Origin: Cydia pomonella
Lineage: Eukaryota > Arthropoda > Insecta > Lepidoptera > Tortricidae
Length of the DNA stretch: 64,000 bases
Direction: 5' to 3'
Assembly: GCF_033807575.1 (NCBI RefSeq)
Contig: NC_084717.1
Coordinates: 10,913,692 to 10,977,691 of the forward strand
Position numbers and translations under genes: made by a program. Positions 34,376 through 45,330 of this stretch are shown here, piece after piece (the first letter of the stretch is position 1; each line of letters starts with the position of its first letter). The notes below the pieces were generated by a model that saw nothing but the letters and a program-made list of their open reading frames with translations, was not told where the DNA came from and did no database searches.

Positions 34376-35205
34376 GAACGTAAAACTGTTTATTGACATA
34401 ATTGTCGATAGGTATCCCATCTGCTCTAATTTACCCCACTTGACGGTACTTACATGAAAAAAAAACTTCTCTTAAAAATAGGAAACCGACTTCAAACATA
34501 GGTATTAGAAAACAATACAAAAACTGTTATTGTATTTTCAGAAACCATACGGCAATAATGAGGATGCATCGACATAAGAAGAATCGAACATGGGCAAGAT
34601 AAAGTTCAAGAAAAAAGCAAATATAATGTGTACTTGTGTGTAGTCAAAGAAAGTTGAAAAATAAAGCATAAGTAATGGCCATAGAATACAGAACCGATAC
34701 ACGAACATTAAGACTATTAAAAATAGACATATAGGTTGATCGTACTACTCGTACTAATGTATTTCTTTTGTTCAATTATATTATTGCATTAAAGTTAGAT
34801 TCTCTAGGTATATATTATTCATAGGTTCTGTATTCTATACGAATTGTTTTAGTGTAATTATTGTACTAAATACCGTTGACCGCCTGTCAACAGTATTTAT
34901 TTCTACATTACTATCACAGAAGATTTTAGGCCCTACAGTAGTTTTTGAATTAGTATTTACTATGGACAAATATAGCGAAATGTGAGTTTTTACCTAAAAT
35001 ATCAATCTTTTGTGAACGTGGTGTAGAGTATATACCGCCTAAGACTGAAGTAGCTACGCGGGCAACGTTTTCAAAATAGAATCGTGTTCATGGTCGGCCC
35101 ATGGTAAAAATAATTAGGTTAAAAAACACTTAAAATAAACCCCGTGGACCTACCAGGAGAACATATTGGAGAGACTAGAGATAATACACCGCTTTAAGGG
35201 CGGTC
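34376..35205. other. Non-coding; inverted-repeat pair near 34683-34840
   Basis: ATAGAATACAGAACC at about 34682 is matched in inverse orientation by GGTTCTGTATTCTAT at about 34825, enclosing about 130 bp. This could be a small MITE. Nothing else supported. Confidence 0.4.
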
Positions 35206-35279
35206 GCACTCGGCATTGACATCTGGCGTCTAGATGGCGGGTGGACTTCAGCGAATTTCAAAGAAATATTTATAAACAT

Positions 35280-35641
35280 CCAATGACGTTCAGCTCGGAC
35301 ACCAGATCTTCAATCTCCTGATTCCTGTGGAGTCTCCAGGTTCCATCCTCTCCACGTGTGAGTCCTAGGATTTTTCGCGCTGCCAGACTCCGATGACTCG
35401 GGCACGTAGTCCAGATGGGTGAGGATCGTGCAGCCTGGAGGGCGTACTCTGAAGTTCCAAATGGCCGAAGACCGTCTAGACGTCCTAGGTAGGTCCCGCT
35501 GGAGAGACGAAATGCAAAAAGACCTTAGCGAACTCGGCGCCGTCGACTAGATGGAAACGGTTTTGGACAGAGAAGCATGGCGGTCTTTGGTGTCGGAGGC
35601 CAAGATCCACTTCGGGTCTCTGCGCCATAGCAGTAAGTAAG
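35280..35641 (+). pseudogene. 5'-truncated LINE ORF2 end with 13-bp target duplication
   Basis: Readable in pieces: RAARLR, a TGA, LGHVVQMGEDRAAWRAYSEV, PNGRRPSRRPR, then after a frameshift RWRDEMQKDLSELGAVD, a TAG, METVLDREAWRSLVSEAKIH, FGSLRHSSK, TAA (35638-35640). TATTTATAAACAT occurs immediately before (35267-35279) and after (35642-35654), a perfect 13-bp target site duplication. The tail is (TAAG)n, not poly(A). Same family as 62999-63152. Two stops and a frameshift: dead. Confidence 0.8.
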
Positions 35642-35775
35642 TATTTATAAACATACTGTACCTTCTGTGTACCTAACCCAAAACGAGAGAAAGTCCACCC
35701 GCCATTCTGACGTCAGGATTGCGGTTGGACCTATGAAATCTTGCATTATACCGCACTAAAAGTATGCAGTTATAT

Positions 35776-35916
35776 GGTACAGTCGCCATCAGATATCGGA
35801 GTGGCCGAAGTGCTCAAAGATATCTAAACACGCACTCTAACCTCTTGACAGTAGAGGCATGTTCAGATATTCGTGGGTACCTTGGCCGCTCCGATATATA
35901 TGATGGTGACTGTACC
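35776..35916. mobile_element. 141-bp hairpin MITE, GGTACAGTC(A/G)CCATCA family
   Basis: GGTACAGTCGCCATCAGATA and the complement of the right end, GGTACAGTCACCATCATATA, are inverted termini. The arms continue through GGAGTGGCC / GGAGCGGCCAAGGT. Common in Lepidoptera by memory. It sits between the 44-bp inverted repeats, displacing the palindrome centre. Confidence 0.85.
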
Positions 35917-36170
35917 TTCAGTGTACCTCTGTAAATAGAAATAGAAACCGGTGTACTGCATACTTTTAGTGCGGTATAATGCAAGATTTCATAGGTCCAC
36001 CCGCCATCCTGACGTCAGGTTGGCGAGTGGACCGTTTTGTAAAATATCTCGTTTTGGGGAAAGGTACACTGGTTTCTATTAAAGGTACACTGAGGTACAC
36101 AGAAGGTACAATATATTTATAAATATTTCTTTGAAATTCGCTGAGGTCCACCGCCATCCTGACGCTTACC

Positions 36171-36419
36171 ATATATCTAAGGACCGACCTTAGGGGCAAT
36201 AACGATAGTGCTAGTTCAGTTGTGTCATTCACAAATTCGAGCCAATCGTGCTGTCTAACGCAACTAGATGCGATCAATCGCGTGCGTAATGCGAACTCAT
36301 CAACCAATCACGTTGTGGTACTTGTGGCGTTAGACTGCACGATTGGTTCCAACTCGTGTGCGTAACACCGCTGTACTGGCCCCATTCTTATTGCCCGTAA
36401 GGCCCGTCCTCAGATATAT
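36171..36419. mobile_element. Inverted-terminus MITE, ATATATCTAAGGAC family
   Basis: Left ATATATCTAAGGACCGACCT with TAGGGGCAATAACGATAGTG; complement of the right end ATATATCTGAGGACGGGCCT with TACGGGCAATAAGAATGGGG. Inner arms also pair (AGCCAATCGTGCTGTCTAAC against GTTAGACTGCACGATTGGTT). It spans the 113-codon minus frame at 35966-36307, which is therefore spurious. Confidence 0.8.
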
Positions 36420-36514
36420 TATGTCAATGACACAGTCGCGATTTTAAAAAATCACATCGCTTCTGCTACCAAATTGTTGAGCATAACGTTTTCCTATCCA
36501 TAGGTTCCATCTGT

Positions 36515-36595
36515 CCAGTAGGATCCACCATCTCGATCCACCAGATTGAAGAGATTGTTACTTAACTGATGGATCGAGATAATGAAACCTACTGA
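36515..36595. mobile_element. 81-bp imperfect hairpin
   Basis: CCAGTAGGATCCACCATCTC on the left pairs with a right arm whose complement is TCAGTAGGTTTCATTATCTC; both continue GATCCA(C/T)CAG. A short MITE or hairpin remnant. Confidence 0.65.
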
Positions 36596-36809
36596 ATAGA
36601 GCGGGTCGATTGGATATACCAAAGTACGCTTATATGAAACGCTACTCCGGTGTGCGAGTGAGACAGTCAGGCCAATTTGAACTTGCATTTGACAGAAAAC
36701 TGATTGTCTCCATCAAACGCTACCAGTTCCATTGCCGGCCTCTTCGCTGCCTTCTATAGTGGTTCAATCTTACCTTGCTTATGAATAAAAAGGAGCGTGC
36801 ACAGCACCG

Positions 36810-37195
36810 ATATTAGAGTAATATTGGAATCATATCAGTTAGTTGCGGGCGTCTCGCTCGCACAAATACATGCCTATAAGTGCGAAATGAACGCACGAAT
36901 GACAGCTAACTGGTATCATTCCAATTACGGAAGGTGGAGGTAAGGAAATAAATCTCCATGTACCAAAAAGTGTCATCAAAAAACATTAAATAGGTGGCGC
37001 TACAATACCTAGAATACTTGAACAAAAAAATCAAATCATAGACAGCGCACTTCACTCCGTCAATAGCGCCCAGGTTCTTAGCTACTCTAGCGCTACTCCG
37101 GAGAGATTTGGAACTATTATTTATAGCTGACAGCTGGACTCTTTTGCAACAGTTCTACCATAAGAGATGACACCCATAATTCCAATATTATTCTA
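36810..37195. mobile_element. Nested hairpin repeat, TAATATTGGAAT termini
   Basis: TTAGAGTAATATTGGAAT at 36812 pairs with the complement of 37175-37195. An inner hairpin at 36823-36925 is closed by ATTGGAATCATATCAGTTAG and the complement of CTAACTGGTATCATTCCAAT. Downstream, AAATCTCCATGTACCAAAAA and GGTGGCGCTACAATACCTAG match remembered lepidopteran repeats. Confidence 0.6.
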
Positions 37196-37263
37196 AAATT
37201 GGTTTAATGTCAGTTGCACTTTCGAATTGGCCTACATAGCGATTTCCTTAGCCTGCAGACGTT

Positions 37264-38055
37264 GACGTTCAAAAGGTTAACCCTTTACCAGGCCCCGAAG
37301 AACCAGCGTGTCTTAATACGTACTTTATATGCTGTTGCAACCGTATTGAACGCCTTGTAAAAAATGTATTTATGAAAGTCGGAGATCTTCCTTTAAACCA
37401 GAAATAAAAATGTGGGTTACGGTTATCCCATCGCCTGTCTAAGTAATGAACTGTCATACTAGATTTTGTCTTATTATATTCTTGATCAGGCCAAGGGATA
37501 TATTCCAACCACATCTTATATCGGTTATAATAGTCAAGGTTTAACTCCAAATCTCCTACGAAACATTATATCAATCACTACTTACTTACGTGAGTTTTTA
37601 TGACATGACAAGACAATTTACCGGGCCATGGGAAAAATAGCTCCCACACAGTTAAACTCTAATAAGGCCATGGGATAATGTCAACCCACATCCTAATTCT
37701 GGTCATACACAATAATGCATGAATATTTAGCAATGTTTACGATTACATTAGCTTTCAACACTCAAAATCTACAAAATATCAAAAAATTGTTCGACCTATG
37801 TACTTCTGTTTCATAGAAATTATGGAAAGTGTTCGAATTTCTCCGTAGTTTACTGAAATTAGCGTTCAAGTGAATTTAAACGGCTGCCGAAGATATATTA
37901 CGCAATTTAGAAGCGTGTTCTGAATGAAGATCATAAAATAATATTTTCAGGGATTGACAAAATATTTTGTAGGTGGTTTGGAGTTAAAACCTGACTACGG
38001 TAACCGATATAAGATGTGGGTGGAATATATCCCTTGGCCTGGTAAAGGGTTAAGG
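37264..38055. repeat. Long spaced inverted repeat
   Basis: TTAACCCTTTACCAGGCC at about 37280 is the exact complement of GGCCTGGTAAAGGGTTAA at about 38038. A second arm pair is 37483-37553 against 37975-38043 (GATATAAGATGTGG.TGGAAT on the right). A weaker third relative lies at 37655-37705 (AAGGCCATGGGATAATGTCA). The 93-codon minus frame at 37269-37550 reads NRYKMWLEYIPWP, and the inverted arm also encodes NRYKMWVEYIPWP on the plus strand, because the arm is a repeat; no protein family recognised. Confidence 0.65.
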
Positions 38056-38470
38056 GCGTTTGCTAGCTGGCGCTAGTGCACGGAGCGCGCAAACACGCGC
38101 AGGTGCCTTTGTAAGTAAAATCAGTCGCACGCGTCCGCGCCAGTTAGCGTTGCTCATACTGTAAGCCGCACGCCCGCTCCATGCACACGCGCGACGTTGC
38201 GGACGCCCTATGCCCTAAGCCTTACTTGAAAGTGTGAAGGTTACTCTGACAGCGGCTATATCAGCTATAATGTATTTATGACGCTTTGAGCATAGCTAGT
38301 TACGACGCCTTAAGGTATTCTTGGCGTTCAAAAGGTTAAGGGCGTTTGCTAGCTGGCGCGAGTGCACGGAGCGGGTGCACGCGCGCGGGTGCCTTTGTAG
38401 GTAAAATTCGTCGCATGCGTCCGCGCCAATTAGCGTCGCCAGTTACTGTTTTTCGTTAACCCGCTCCAGC
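38051..38470. repeat. GC-rich direct/inverted repeat pair
   Basis: TTAAGGGCGTTTGCTAGCTG...AGTGCACGGAGCG begins at about 38050 and again at about 38336 (offset 286). Each is followed by GGTGCCTTTGTA.GTAAAAT and CGTCCGCGCCA.TTAGCGT, the complement of the GCTAGCTGGCGC start, so each half is a hairpin. A third inverted end, CACCAGCTAGCGGTGCCCTTA, lies at about 38717. Confidence 0.65.
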
Positions 38471-38472
38471 TA

Positions 38473-38950
38473 GCAAACTAATCGCAAATAGTCCGAGATT
38501 GGCGCAATAACCATGCATTCCCTTATCTGGATCTGGATGCACCTATTCACCAATGCTTGCTTTAAAGTAACTTGTCGACTCGTCCTGATAATATTTGTGC
38601 GACCGTGAAGAAAAGCTACGCCGTCACTCATTTTTCAATTTATATGAAATAAAGATGTTAAATGTATTCAAAAGTTTTTATTTAATAAGGTATGTATAAG
38701 TGCTCTGTGCATCCGCACCAGCTAGCGGTGCCCTTAGCAAACCAATCGCAAATGGTCCGAGATTGGCGCAATAACCATGCATTCTCTTATCTGGATCTGG
38801 ATGCACCTATTCACCAATGCTTGCTTTAAATTAACTTGTCGACTCATCCTGCTAATATTTGTGCGCCCGTGAAGAAAATGTATGCCGTCAGTTATTTTTC
38901 AATTTATATGAAATAAAGGTGTTAAATGTATTCAAAAGTTTTTATTTCAT
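38473..38950 (+). repeat. 264-bp tandem duplication with AATAAA
   Basis: GCAAAC.AATCGCAAAT.GTCC at 38473 recurs at 38737, and the following 210 or so bases are more than 90 percent alike by eye: GATTGGCGCAATAACCATGC, TATCTGGATCTGGATGCACC, TTTATATGAAATAAAG. Each copy ends with AATAAAG and TTCAAAAGTTTTTATTT, like a polyadenylated 3' end. No coding sequence recognised. Confidence 0.8.
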
Positions 38951-39856
38951 ATGTATATATAATGGAACGAAATACAGCTACTATCTTAGCTTGGCAAGCA
39001 GTTAAGAGTCGCTGATGCTTGTAATGTATTCACTGCGTTAATTTTAGGTTTAAGATTCTTTATTCTCACTAAGAATTTGACTATTCACTTACATGAGAAC
39101 TTAATACTACACAATTTAATCCTGCTTCATATGGCAAACGAAGGGAACGTTGCTTTGAACCGCGACGCAATCTCAAATGTTTCACTTTTACACAATTTTC
39201 CTGCAGAGAGACAAAACAAGTATGTACATAGTACCTTTTTACGATTTATTTTATCGTAACATATAAACTTAGATTTATTTTCTTACTGCTAATTATGGTA
39301 CTCCAACTACTCAATAAGTACATTTACTTACCTACTTATTGCTTAGGAATCTTATTTCATGTTTAATAATAAGTTTATATAACGTTTCTAGCGGGACATA
39401 ACGCGAACTTTAAAAAATATAATGCTTTTTCTACCTTTATCACTCGAATATGTAAGAGCAAGAGAGATAAATAGACGAAACTTACTAGTTCAAGGTAACC
39501 ACTCGTTTTATTGTCAAAGTTCCGAATTAAACAAACTTATTCTTCGGTGACATTTTTTAGCGTTTATAAGCGACTATACGGATCCAGCATTTGCCGCTCA
39601 TTCAGTTCTCCTATTGCACGCAAGATGTCACTACTAGAGAGGATTTGAAAAATCATAATTAAGTAGTTTAGTGCCATTTATTGAGCGGTAATAATTTAAA
39701 AAAATATATAACTTACTTTCTCATTATATTTCAGGCATGCAAAGTGATGTAAATGGTTACAAAAGTAACTCTATATGAATGACATTTTTTAGTTCCAGTT
39801 TACGCCGCAGCACATGATCAAAATTATTAATATCATCTTCCCTGGACACTTTCGGT
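38951..39856. other. Non-coding, no feature recognised
   Basis: AT-rich; nothing supported. Confidence 0.45.
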
Positions 39857-39965
39857 CTTTGGTGTCATATAAGTAATTAATGCTTAATTGAAGACCTTCC
39901 AAATAGGATATGACTCAATTGTATATACCAATAGTAAAAATTACCCAAACTGTTACCAAGGCTCC
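39857..39965 (-). repeat. Dispersed repeat E, diverged minus copy
   Basis: TTTGGTGTCATATAAG, CAAATAGGATATGACTCAAT and TGTATATACCAATAG parallel TTGGTGTCATACAATA, CAAACGAGATATGTCTCAAC and AGTATACATCCATGG at 40343-40420. Confidence 0.5.
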
Positions 39966-40318
39966 ATCTAGTGCCAGGTAGAACAAACAAAGCGGCATTT
40001 ACCACAATTAATTAACGAAAAAACTCGTTTTATTACCGCCCCTGCAAGCATTTGAGTGCAAGTACCTTATAAAAATGTCTTTTAAATGATATATATCGCT
40101 TGAGTATACAAGCAAGTTCCAGTGTTTAATAGCAGTATTTTTAATTCAAGCATATGTTATATCAACTAATTCCAGCCCTGTACGTACTTAAACGTAAGTA
40201 GTGGTAAACAGAAATCTAGAATTTCTCATATTCTTTCATACAAAACACCTAACAACCGGCTACATAACAAGTACTTTGTAAAACAACAGTTTATATTCGC
40301 CACTCTTTTTTTTAAATT

Positions 40319-40449
40319 GCTCAGTCCCTGCACGTTATCCAAAGTTGGTGTCATACAATAAAATAATGCTAAGAGTAAACCCTTTCAAACGAGATATGTC
40401 TCAACAGTATACATCCATGGGACAAATTGCCCATTCTCCTTTAACAGAC
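40319..40449 (-). repeat. Dispersed repeat E, minus copy
   Basis: Complement reads GAGAATGGGCAATTTGTCCC, ATGGATGTATACTGTTGAGA, CATATCTCGTTTGAAAGG, CATTATTTTATTGTATGACA, and ends GCAGGGACTGAGC. This is the same order as 27075-27212. Confidence 0.7.
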
Positions 40450-43399
40450 GTTTATGAATAACGCCGTAAATATATAACTGTTACAAATAAGAAGTATCAT
40501 ACAAATGCTAATCTTAGTTTTTATAAACCTTGGTGGGGTTGAATTCAAAGGTTAATTCATATTTTTTCCAAAAAATAAAGAGTCTTCAAAGAAATAAATA
40601 GATATTCCTAACTTTGTGGCAATTTATCGCCTCTGAAAATCAAGCTTTAATCAGTATTATTTAAAGAGAAATTTAGTTATATCGATCTCTTAGAAAATCA
40701 TGCCCAATGTATTAATGTTTGTAAACATCCCTTCAAGTATACTTTACATAATAAGGCTGGTATTTAAACATAAGACAAACTCTTTATCTTACTTACGCGA
40801 GCGCAGCCGCGGGCACGTCTAGTTATAAAATTATGTTGAAATCTCGTGACTTATTATGAAATGGCGTAATTGATTCGCAATTTAATATTGTAGGTACCGT
40901 AGCTATCGAGCATCAAGGCATACTCGTAATATCATCATGACAGATAGACTAAGTCACTTTCTGACAAGACAAATTAAAATTTGACTAATAAAAGGGAGAG
41001 TAGACTTTCAGCGATCTTAAATATTTGCCTCGTTCTGACTTGTTGACTGACGAGTTTCGCTCCTCGAAAATACGAGTACAGAAATTCAAAGACGTTTACT
41101 TACAATTATTAGTAATTTAACATAGCGTCGATGGGAATACAAGTGTGCCGTAGGTATCCATTTCTAAGCAAAATCGCTTTATTGTGTTTCTACGTATATA
41201 GCGAACCATCATGACTATCATGACTATATTTTTTTTTTTTGATTTAACGATCCCCGGTGACCATCAAAATATTTTTCTTTATAAAAACTTTTTTTACGTT
41301 TTTAACAGTAATTTTTTCTAAGAAAACATTTGCGCAATTCGCTTTAAATTTTTGCACTTCAACAAACGACTGTTAGTCTTTTGTAGAGGCAAAATAAATG
41401 TTTTTAATAAATTAATATGTTTTTAAATATATTTTTTTTGTACTAATAGCGATTTTCATACTAACTGCTCATATTTTGTTCTAGTTTTGAATTTACATTT
41501 ATCAAAATTTTAACTGGTTTTTCATTGGCTGATACCGATTATGCCGCATTTTCGACGTTCAAAGAAAACGTTTTCTCTCTGTTAGAAAATACCGTCGCTT
41601 CTTACACGTGAGAATCTATATTCTTATTTCCTAATCTTTACATGTTTAACTAGGCGTGACGTAGTGTGACAGGAGCTAATACGCTTTTATTCGCAGACTT
41701 ATTAGTATTAAATATTACGGTAGTACGGTAGGTACTCAGGTTAGCCGGGAGCAAACTCTTTGATGTTGATGGAAATAAAGAATATTTATCGCTGGACTTA
41801 AATAATCTTGGTAAAGTTTGCTCGATAAAAATCAGTGATGGCTCGAGTTTGTATATGATTAATAATATATTAGGCGAAACTAACAAGTTTCAAGTACACT
41901 TGAATGACAAATGATCTATTTTATGACAAATGCTTACCTAACCATTTGTTTATGGCCGACTAATAGAAAACTTGTCTCTTATAGTAAAAAAAAATGTGCA
42001 AGCGTTTATTGGTAAATAAATTCGAATCGGAACACAATCAGGTACGAGTTTTTAACTTAAAGTTATAGTGGTAACAATGAGTTGAGTCGATGTTAAAAAT
42101 ACAATACTTCTCATAAGTTAGTAGGAAAGTATATCGCCTTATTAAACTAGTGTCATTGCAACCGGTTAAGATTTCATTTAATTATAACGAAAAAACCATT
42201 GTACACTACACGTACACGCTACGTTTAAAAAACCTACCAAAAATAATAATTCTCACTTTAAAACTCTGCAACCACATCAGATGCTGGTATCTACGTCTGA
42301 CGGCCGTCAAGCATTACTTACGCGCTATGAAGGCAAAAAATAAATAAGTGAGAACAAGCGGCATAAAAGAAAAATATTGCTCTAATTATCCGTACCTACT
42401 CCCGACAGTGAATAAGTAATAAGCTTAGCCTGTGAAGTTAATTTTAGTGCCCATATTTAGCTCTGTTTGTCCTGAGTGGTATATCTAATGAGAAAAGATG
42501 TATCATTGTAAGTTTTTATGTATATTTATTTAGTGACCTATATACTCGTATTAGACCATACGTTGTTCCATCGTTGACACAGTTTTGACATCATTTTGAT
42601 ATTAACATATATGTACATGTAAGTTTTAATTGGCCACGAGCTATTTCATCAGTTGTGGTCTGTATTTGTTGCGTATGGTTTTCATGAAAATAAATTATGT
42701 TTTTCCCGCCTTTCAATGAAAAAATCTGTAATATGAAACTTTTATCTTTTATATTATACCAGTTTTAAAAGTTAGTATTTATTATATATTTACGTCTTTT
42801 TTACATATTTATGATTAAAATACTAATATTTATCTGCCACTGAAATTTCATGGTGAATTTCGTATTTCGAAAATAAAGTGACGTACTCGTATATAGATGC
42901 AACTAACAATCATTTTAAATACTCTAAACTCTTAACATTGTATACCGAGGCAAGCTACTTGCACTTACTTAACTTTCTAGCTCGACGTGGTAATACAACT
43001 GATAATAACAATTTAAGTAATTGATAATTTTGAGTATTTGGTAAATTTTAGATGTTCTGATAATTAGGTAACATACAATTCAAATTTTATCGGATAAATT
43101 GACAGATTTTGACATATACTAGATCAAGTGCTTGTTGGCTTCGCTACAATAAGCGTACACTGGAGTATATATTAAAAATCATAAACTGCGATACATTTTA
43201 AAATTCCATTACTGCAGACAATCTAAGAGATTTCGTCAGAACGAATCCAAAATTTTATGGAAGTACATAACTAATAAGAAAGTTACCTTTCGTTGTACCT
43301 TTGAACCGCTTTCCTGCAAAATCCTGATTTTGCACTTGCCTCATAATACTTTTATTATTTTTGTGCTCATCCGGTTATGTCTCTGCTTATAATTTCTGT
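40450..43399. other. Non-coding, about 3 kb, no gene seen
   Basis: AT-rich. GCGAGCGCAGCCGCGGGCAC at about 40798 is a scrap resembling the end of a common lepidopteran element. The frames at 41650-41886 (minus) and 42150-42347 (plus) start at non-ATG codons and lack motifs. Nothing else supported. Confidence 0.45.
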
Positions 43400-43826
43400 A
43401 TGTACTAACAATAGTCTTGTAAGTTACGTTGTGTAATATGTACTAACACTTTTATGGGCTTTGGCTGAAATAAATCTTCTTCCTCGCGTTGTCCCGGCAT
43501 TTTGCCACGGCTCATGGGAGCCTGGGGTCCGCTTGACAACTAATCCCAAGATTTGGCGTAGGCACTAGTTTTTACGAAAGCGACTGGCATCTGACCTTCC
43601 AACCCAGAGGGTAAACTAGGCCTTGTTGGGATTAGTCCGGTTTCCTCACGATATTTTCCTTCACCGAAAAGCGACTGGTAACTATCAAATGATATTTCGT
43701 ACATAAGTTCCGAAAAACTCATTGGTACGAGCCGGGGTTTGAACCCGCGACCTCCGGATTGCAAGTCGCACGCTCTTACCGCTAGGCCACCAGGCTGAAA
43801 TAAATGATTTAATAATAATAATACTT
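43400..43826 (+). mobile_element. LINE-type 3' tail split by a SINE
   Basis: GTAAGTTACGTTGTGTAATA, GTACTAACACTTTTATGGGC and TTTGGCTGAAATAAAT form a 3'-UTR-like end. After the SINE the sequence resumes at GCTGAAATAAATGATTTAAT and ends in (AAT)n near 43826. The coding part is not recognisable upstream. Confidence 0.55.
43476..43793 (-). mobile_element. tRNA-derived SINE, family 2, with 12-bp target duplication
   Basis: On the minus strand: CTGGTGGCCTAGCGGTAAGA (A box TGGCCTAGCGG) and GGTCGCGGGTTCAAACCCCG (B box GGTTCAAACCC). A body follows: CAGTCGCTTTTCGGTGAAGG, AAATCTTGGGATTAGTTGTC, GGCTCCCATGAGCCGTGGCA. The terminus is CGCGAGGAAGAAG. GCTGAAATAAAT flanks it on both sides (43464-43475 and 43794-43805), a perfect 12-bp target site duplication. 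The 74-codon frame at 43540-43764 is the SINE read as protein. Confidence 0.9.
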
Positions 43827-44658
43827 AGTAGGTGTCGTATATACTTTAGTGAAAATTAAACGCCGAAATACACTCGTAAAGTATGGATGCAAGTCTTATG
43901 ATTCCTACACGTTTACTACTATATCTATATCTAAGATACCTATAGGCATTATGTGTCCGTTCGTGTCTCGGCCTAATGTGGTCACAGGGCGTGGAACAAA
44001 TGTAGGACGTTATTACGACCTCTTCTGCACAACTTATTATAGTATGTAACAATAGAAGGGTCGGTTCGTATGCAAGGTTGGGGAAAATTTGCTTGGGTTG
44101 AATGGGTAACATAATCTGAATAACGTTTTCATGATCAAGTATATTTTATTAAGCTGAAACGTCAACCTAGAATAAATTCGTCATAGATAGATACGTTTTG
44201 AGTCAAGTTTAGTAATATGATACCCACAACCCACGAGAAATAAATCTACGCCTCCTCGGTCGCACCAATACATTAGTTTGATTAAAACCATGTAGGCATG
44301 TAGGTAAAACATTTAGGTCTTTTGAGGTCTATCCAGTCTATAAACTGAGACAACCAAATAAAAAAAATATTCCTGGTTTTCAATGTTGAACTAACAAATG
44401 AATAAGGGTATCTAGATATACCATTAAATTTATTAAATAAAAATAATAAATATTATGAGTAGGTGGTGTGAAGCATAATATGTACTTCACTTCAACTTAA
44501 TGAAATAAAATACTTTCGTAATTCCAAAACGCTTTAATTGAATTCTGTCTGAGAATTTATCCTAAAAAATATTTTAGATCGTTCATTGCGATTATTTGTG
44601 TGTGAAATATATTTGTATAGTGAGATTAATGAGAGTAGATGCTTGTATGAAACATATA
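43827..44658. other. Non-coding, no feature recognised
   Basis: AT-rich; both frames over 43846-44112 lie on opposite strands of the same sequence and neither has a motif. Confidence 0.45.
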
Positions 44659-44767
44659 GGTACAGTCAAGGTATTAATAACAGCACGGACAAAGTGCCAA
44701 AAATATGTATACACGCTTCTATACATTAAGGTAGTGTGTACATATTTTTGGCACTTTGTCCATATCG
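44659..44767. mobile_element. Hairpin MITE, GGTACAGTCAAGGTATTAA family, copy 1
   Basis: Begins GGTACAGTCAAGGTATTAAT. The inner arms GGACAAAGTGCCAAAAATAT and the complement of ATATTTTTGGCACTTTGTCC pair almost perfectly over 28 bp. The right terminus is eroded. The 82-codon frame here is repeat-derived. Confidence 0.75.
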
Positions 44768-45023
44768 ATTACTGTGTCCCTAACAATAAATGTTTTCTTG
44801 ACAGTTACTTGTGTCCGTTCAATCCTTATCTTGGCAAGGCCTAACAAACTTACATAAAAAAAATTGTCACCTGTTCAGTAGGTATAGTAGACTATTAAAA
44901 TGTAAGGAAAAAATCCAAAGTTTTCCAGTTTCGGAAAACCATATGTATCATTTTTGCAGAGATGTGAAAAATAGTTTATAAACAGTATTTAAATACAAAT
45001 ACTTCCTTGATATACTATTTCAA

Positions 45024-45125
45024 ATGCAAAATAGGTTTTGAATTTGTATTTAAAATACTAAATACAAAATAGGTTTTGAATTTGTATTTAAAATACTAAA
45101 TACAAAATAGGTATTTTCAAAATAC
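45024..45125 (+). repeat. 42-bp tandem repeat
   Basis: AAAATAGGTTTTGAATTTGT...ATTTAAAATACTAAATAC is repeated head-to-tail twice with a third partial copy, in an AAATAC-rich context. Confidence 0.75.
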
Positions 45126-45185
45126 TTTTTTAAAATACAAATACTTTGCTATAAAAAGTACTCTGAATAATACTACATATCTGTA

Positions 45186-45244
45186 GGTAAAGGTCGAGCT
45201 TTCACGTATACCACCCCGGTATACGCGAAAGCTCGACCTTTACC
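45186..45244. repeat. Near-perfect 59-bp palindrome
   Basis: Arms of 27 bp (45186-45212 and 45218-45244) with one mismatch and a five-base loop ACCCC. The left arm begins GGTAAAGGTCGAGCTTTC. RNA from either strand would form a compact hairpin. Confidence 0.9.
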
Positions 45245-45330
45245 AAGGTAACTAATATGACATATTTGAAACATCTTCTGTAACCCTATTTAAAATTGTA
45301 ATCCTATTTTGACGACAACTTGGCAATGAA

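Larger units (their letters stand above)
35210..36165. mobile_element. Palindromic element carrying two later insertions
   Basis: Outer arms: GGTGGACTTCAGCGAATTTC at 35240 pairs with its complement near 36150. Inner arms: a 44-bp perfect inverted repeat, 35728-35771 against 35955-35998 (GGACCTATGAAATC...AGTATGCAGT). Inside each half is a further 38-bp near-palindrome centred on TGACGTCA (35693-35730, 35996-36033). The left arm is split by a LINE (35280-35641) and the centre by a MITE (35776-35916). No coding capacity. Confidence 0.75.

Noticed and set aside
35966..36307. 113-codon minus-strand frame
   Set aside because: It crosses the palindromic element and the 36171-36419 MITE, so its sequence is built from transposon arms.
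37269..37550. 93-codon minus frame reading NRYKMWLEYIPWP
   Set aside because: The same peptide is encoded by the inverted arm at 37980-38045, so it is a property of the repeat. No family recognised.
43540..43764. 74-codon frame reading FKPRLVPMSF
   Set aside because: It is the SINE body and tRNA-like head translated.
43730..43793. Possible tRNA gene (A and B boxes present)
   Set aside because: The head is continuous with a SINE body and bounded by target duplications, and the cloverleaf is incomplete.
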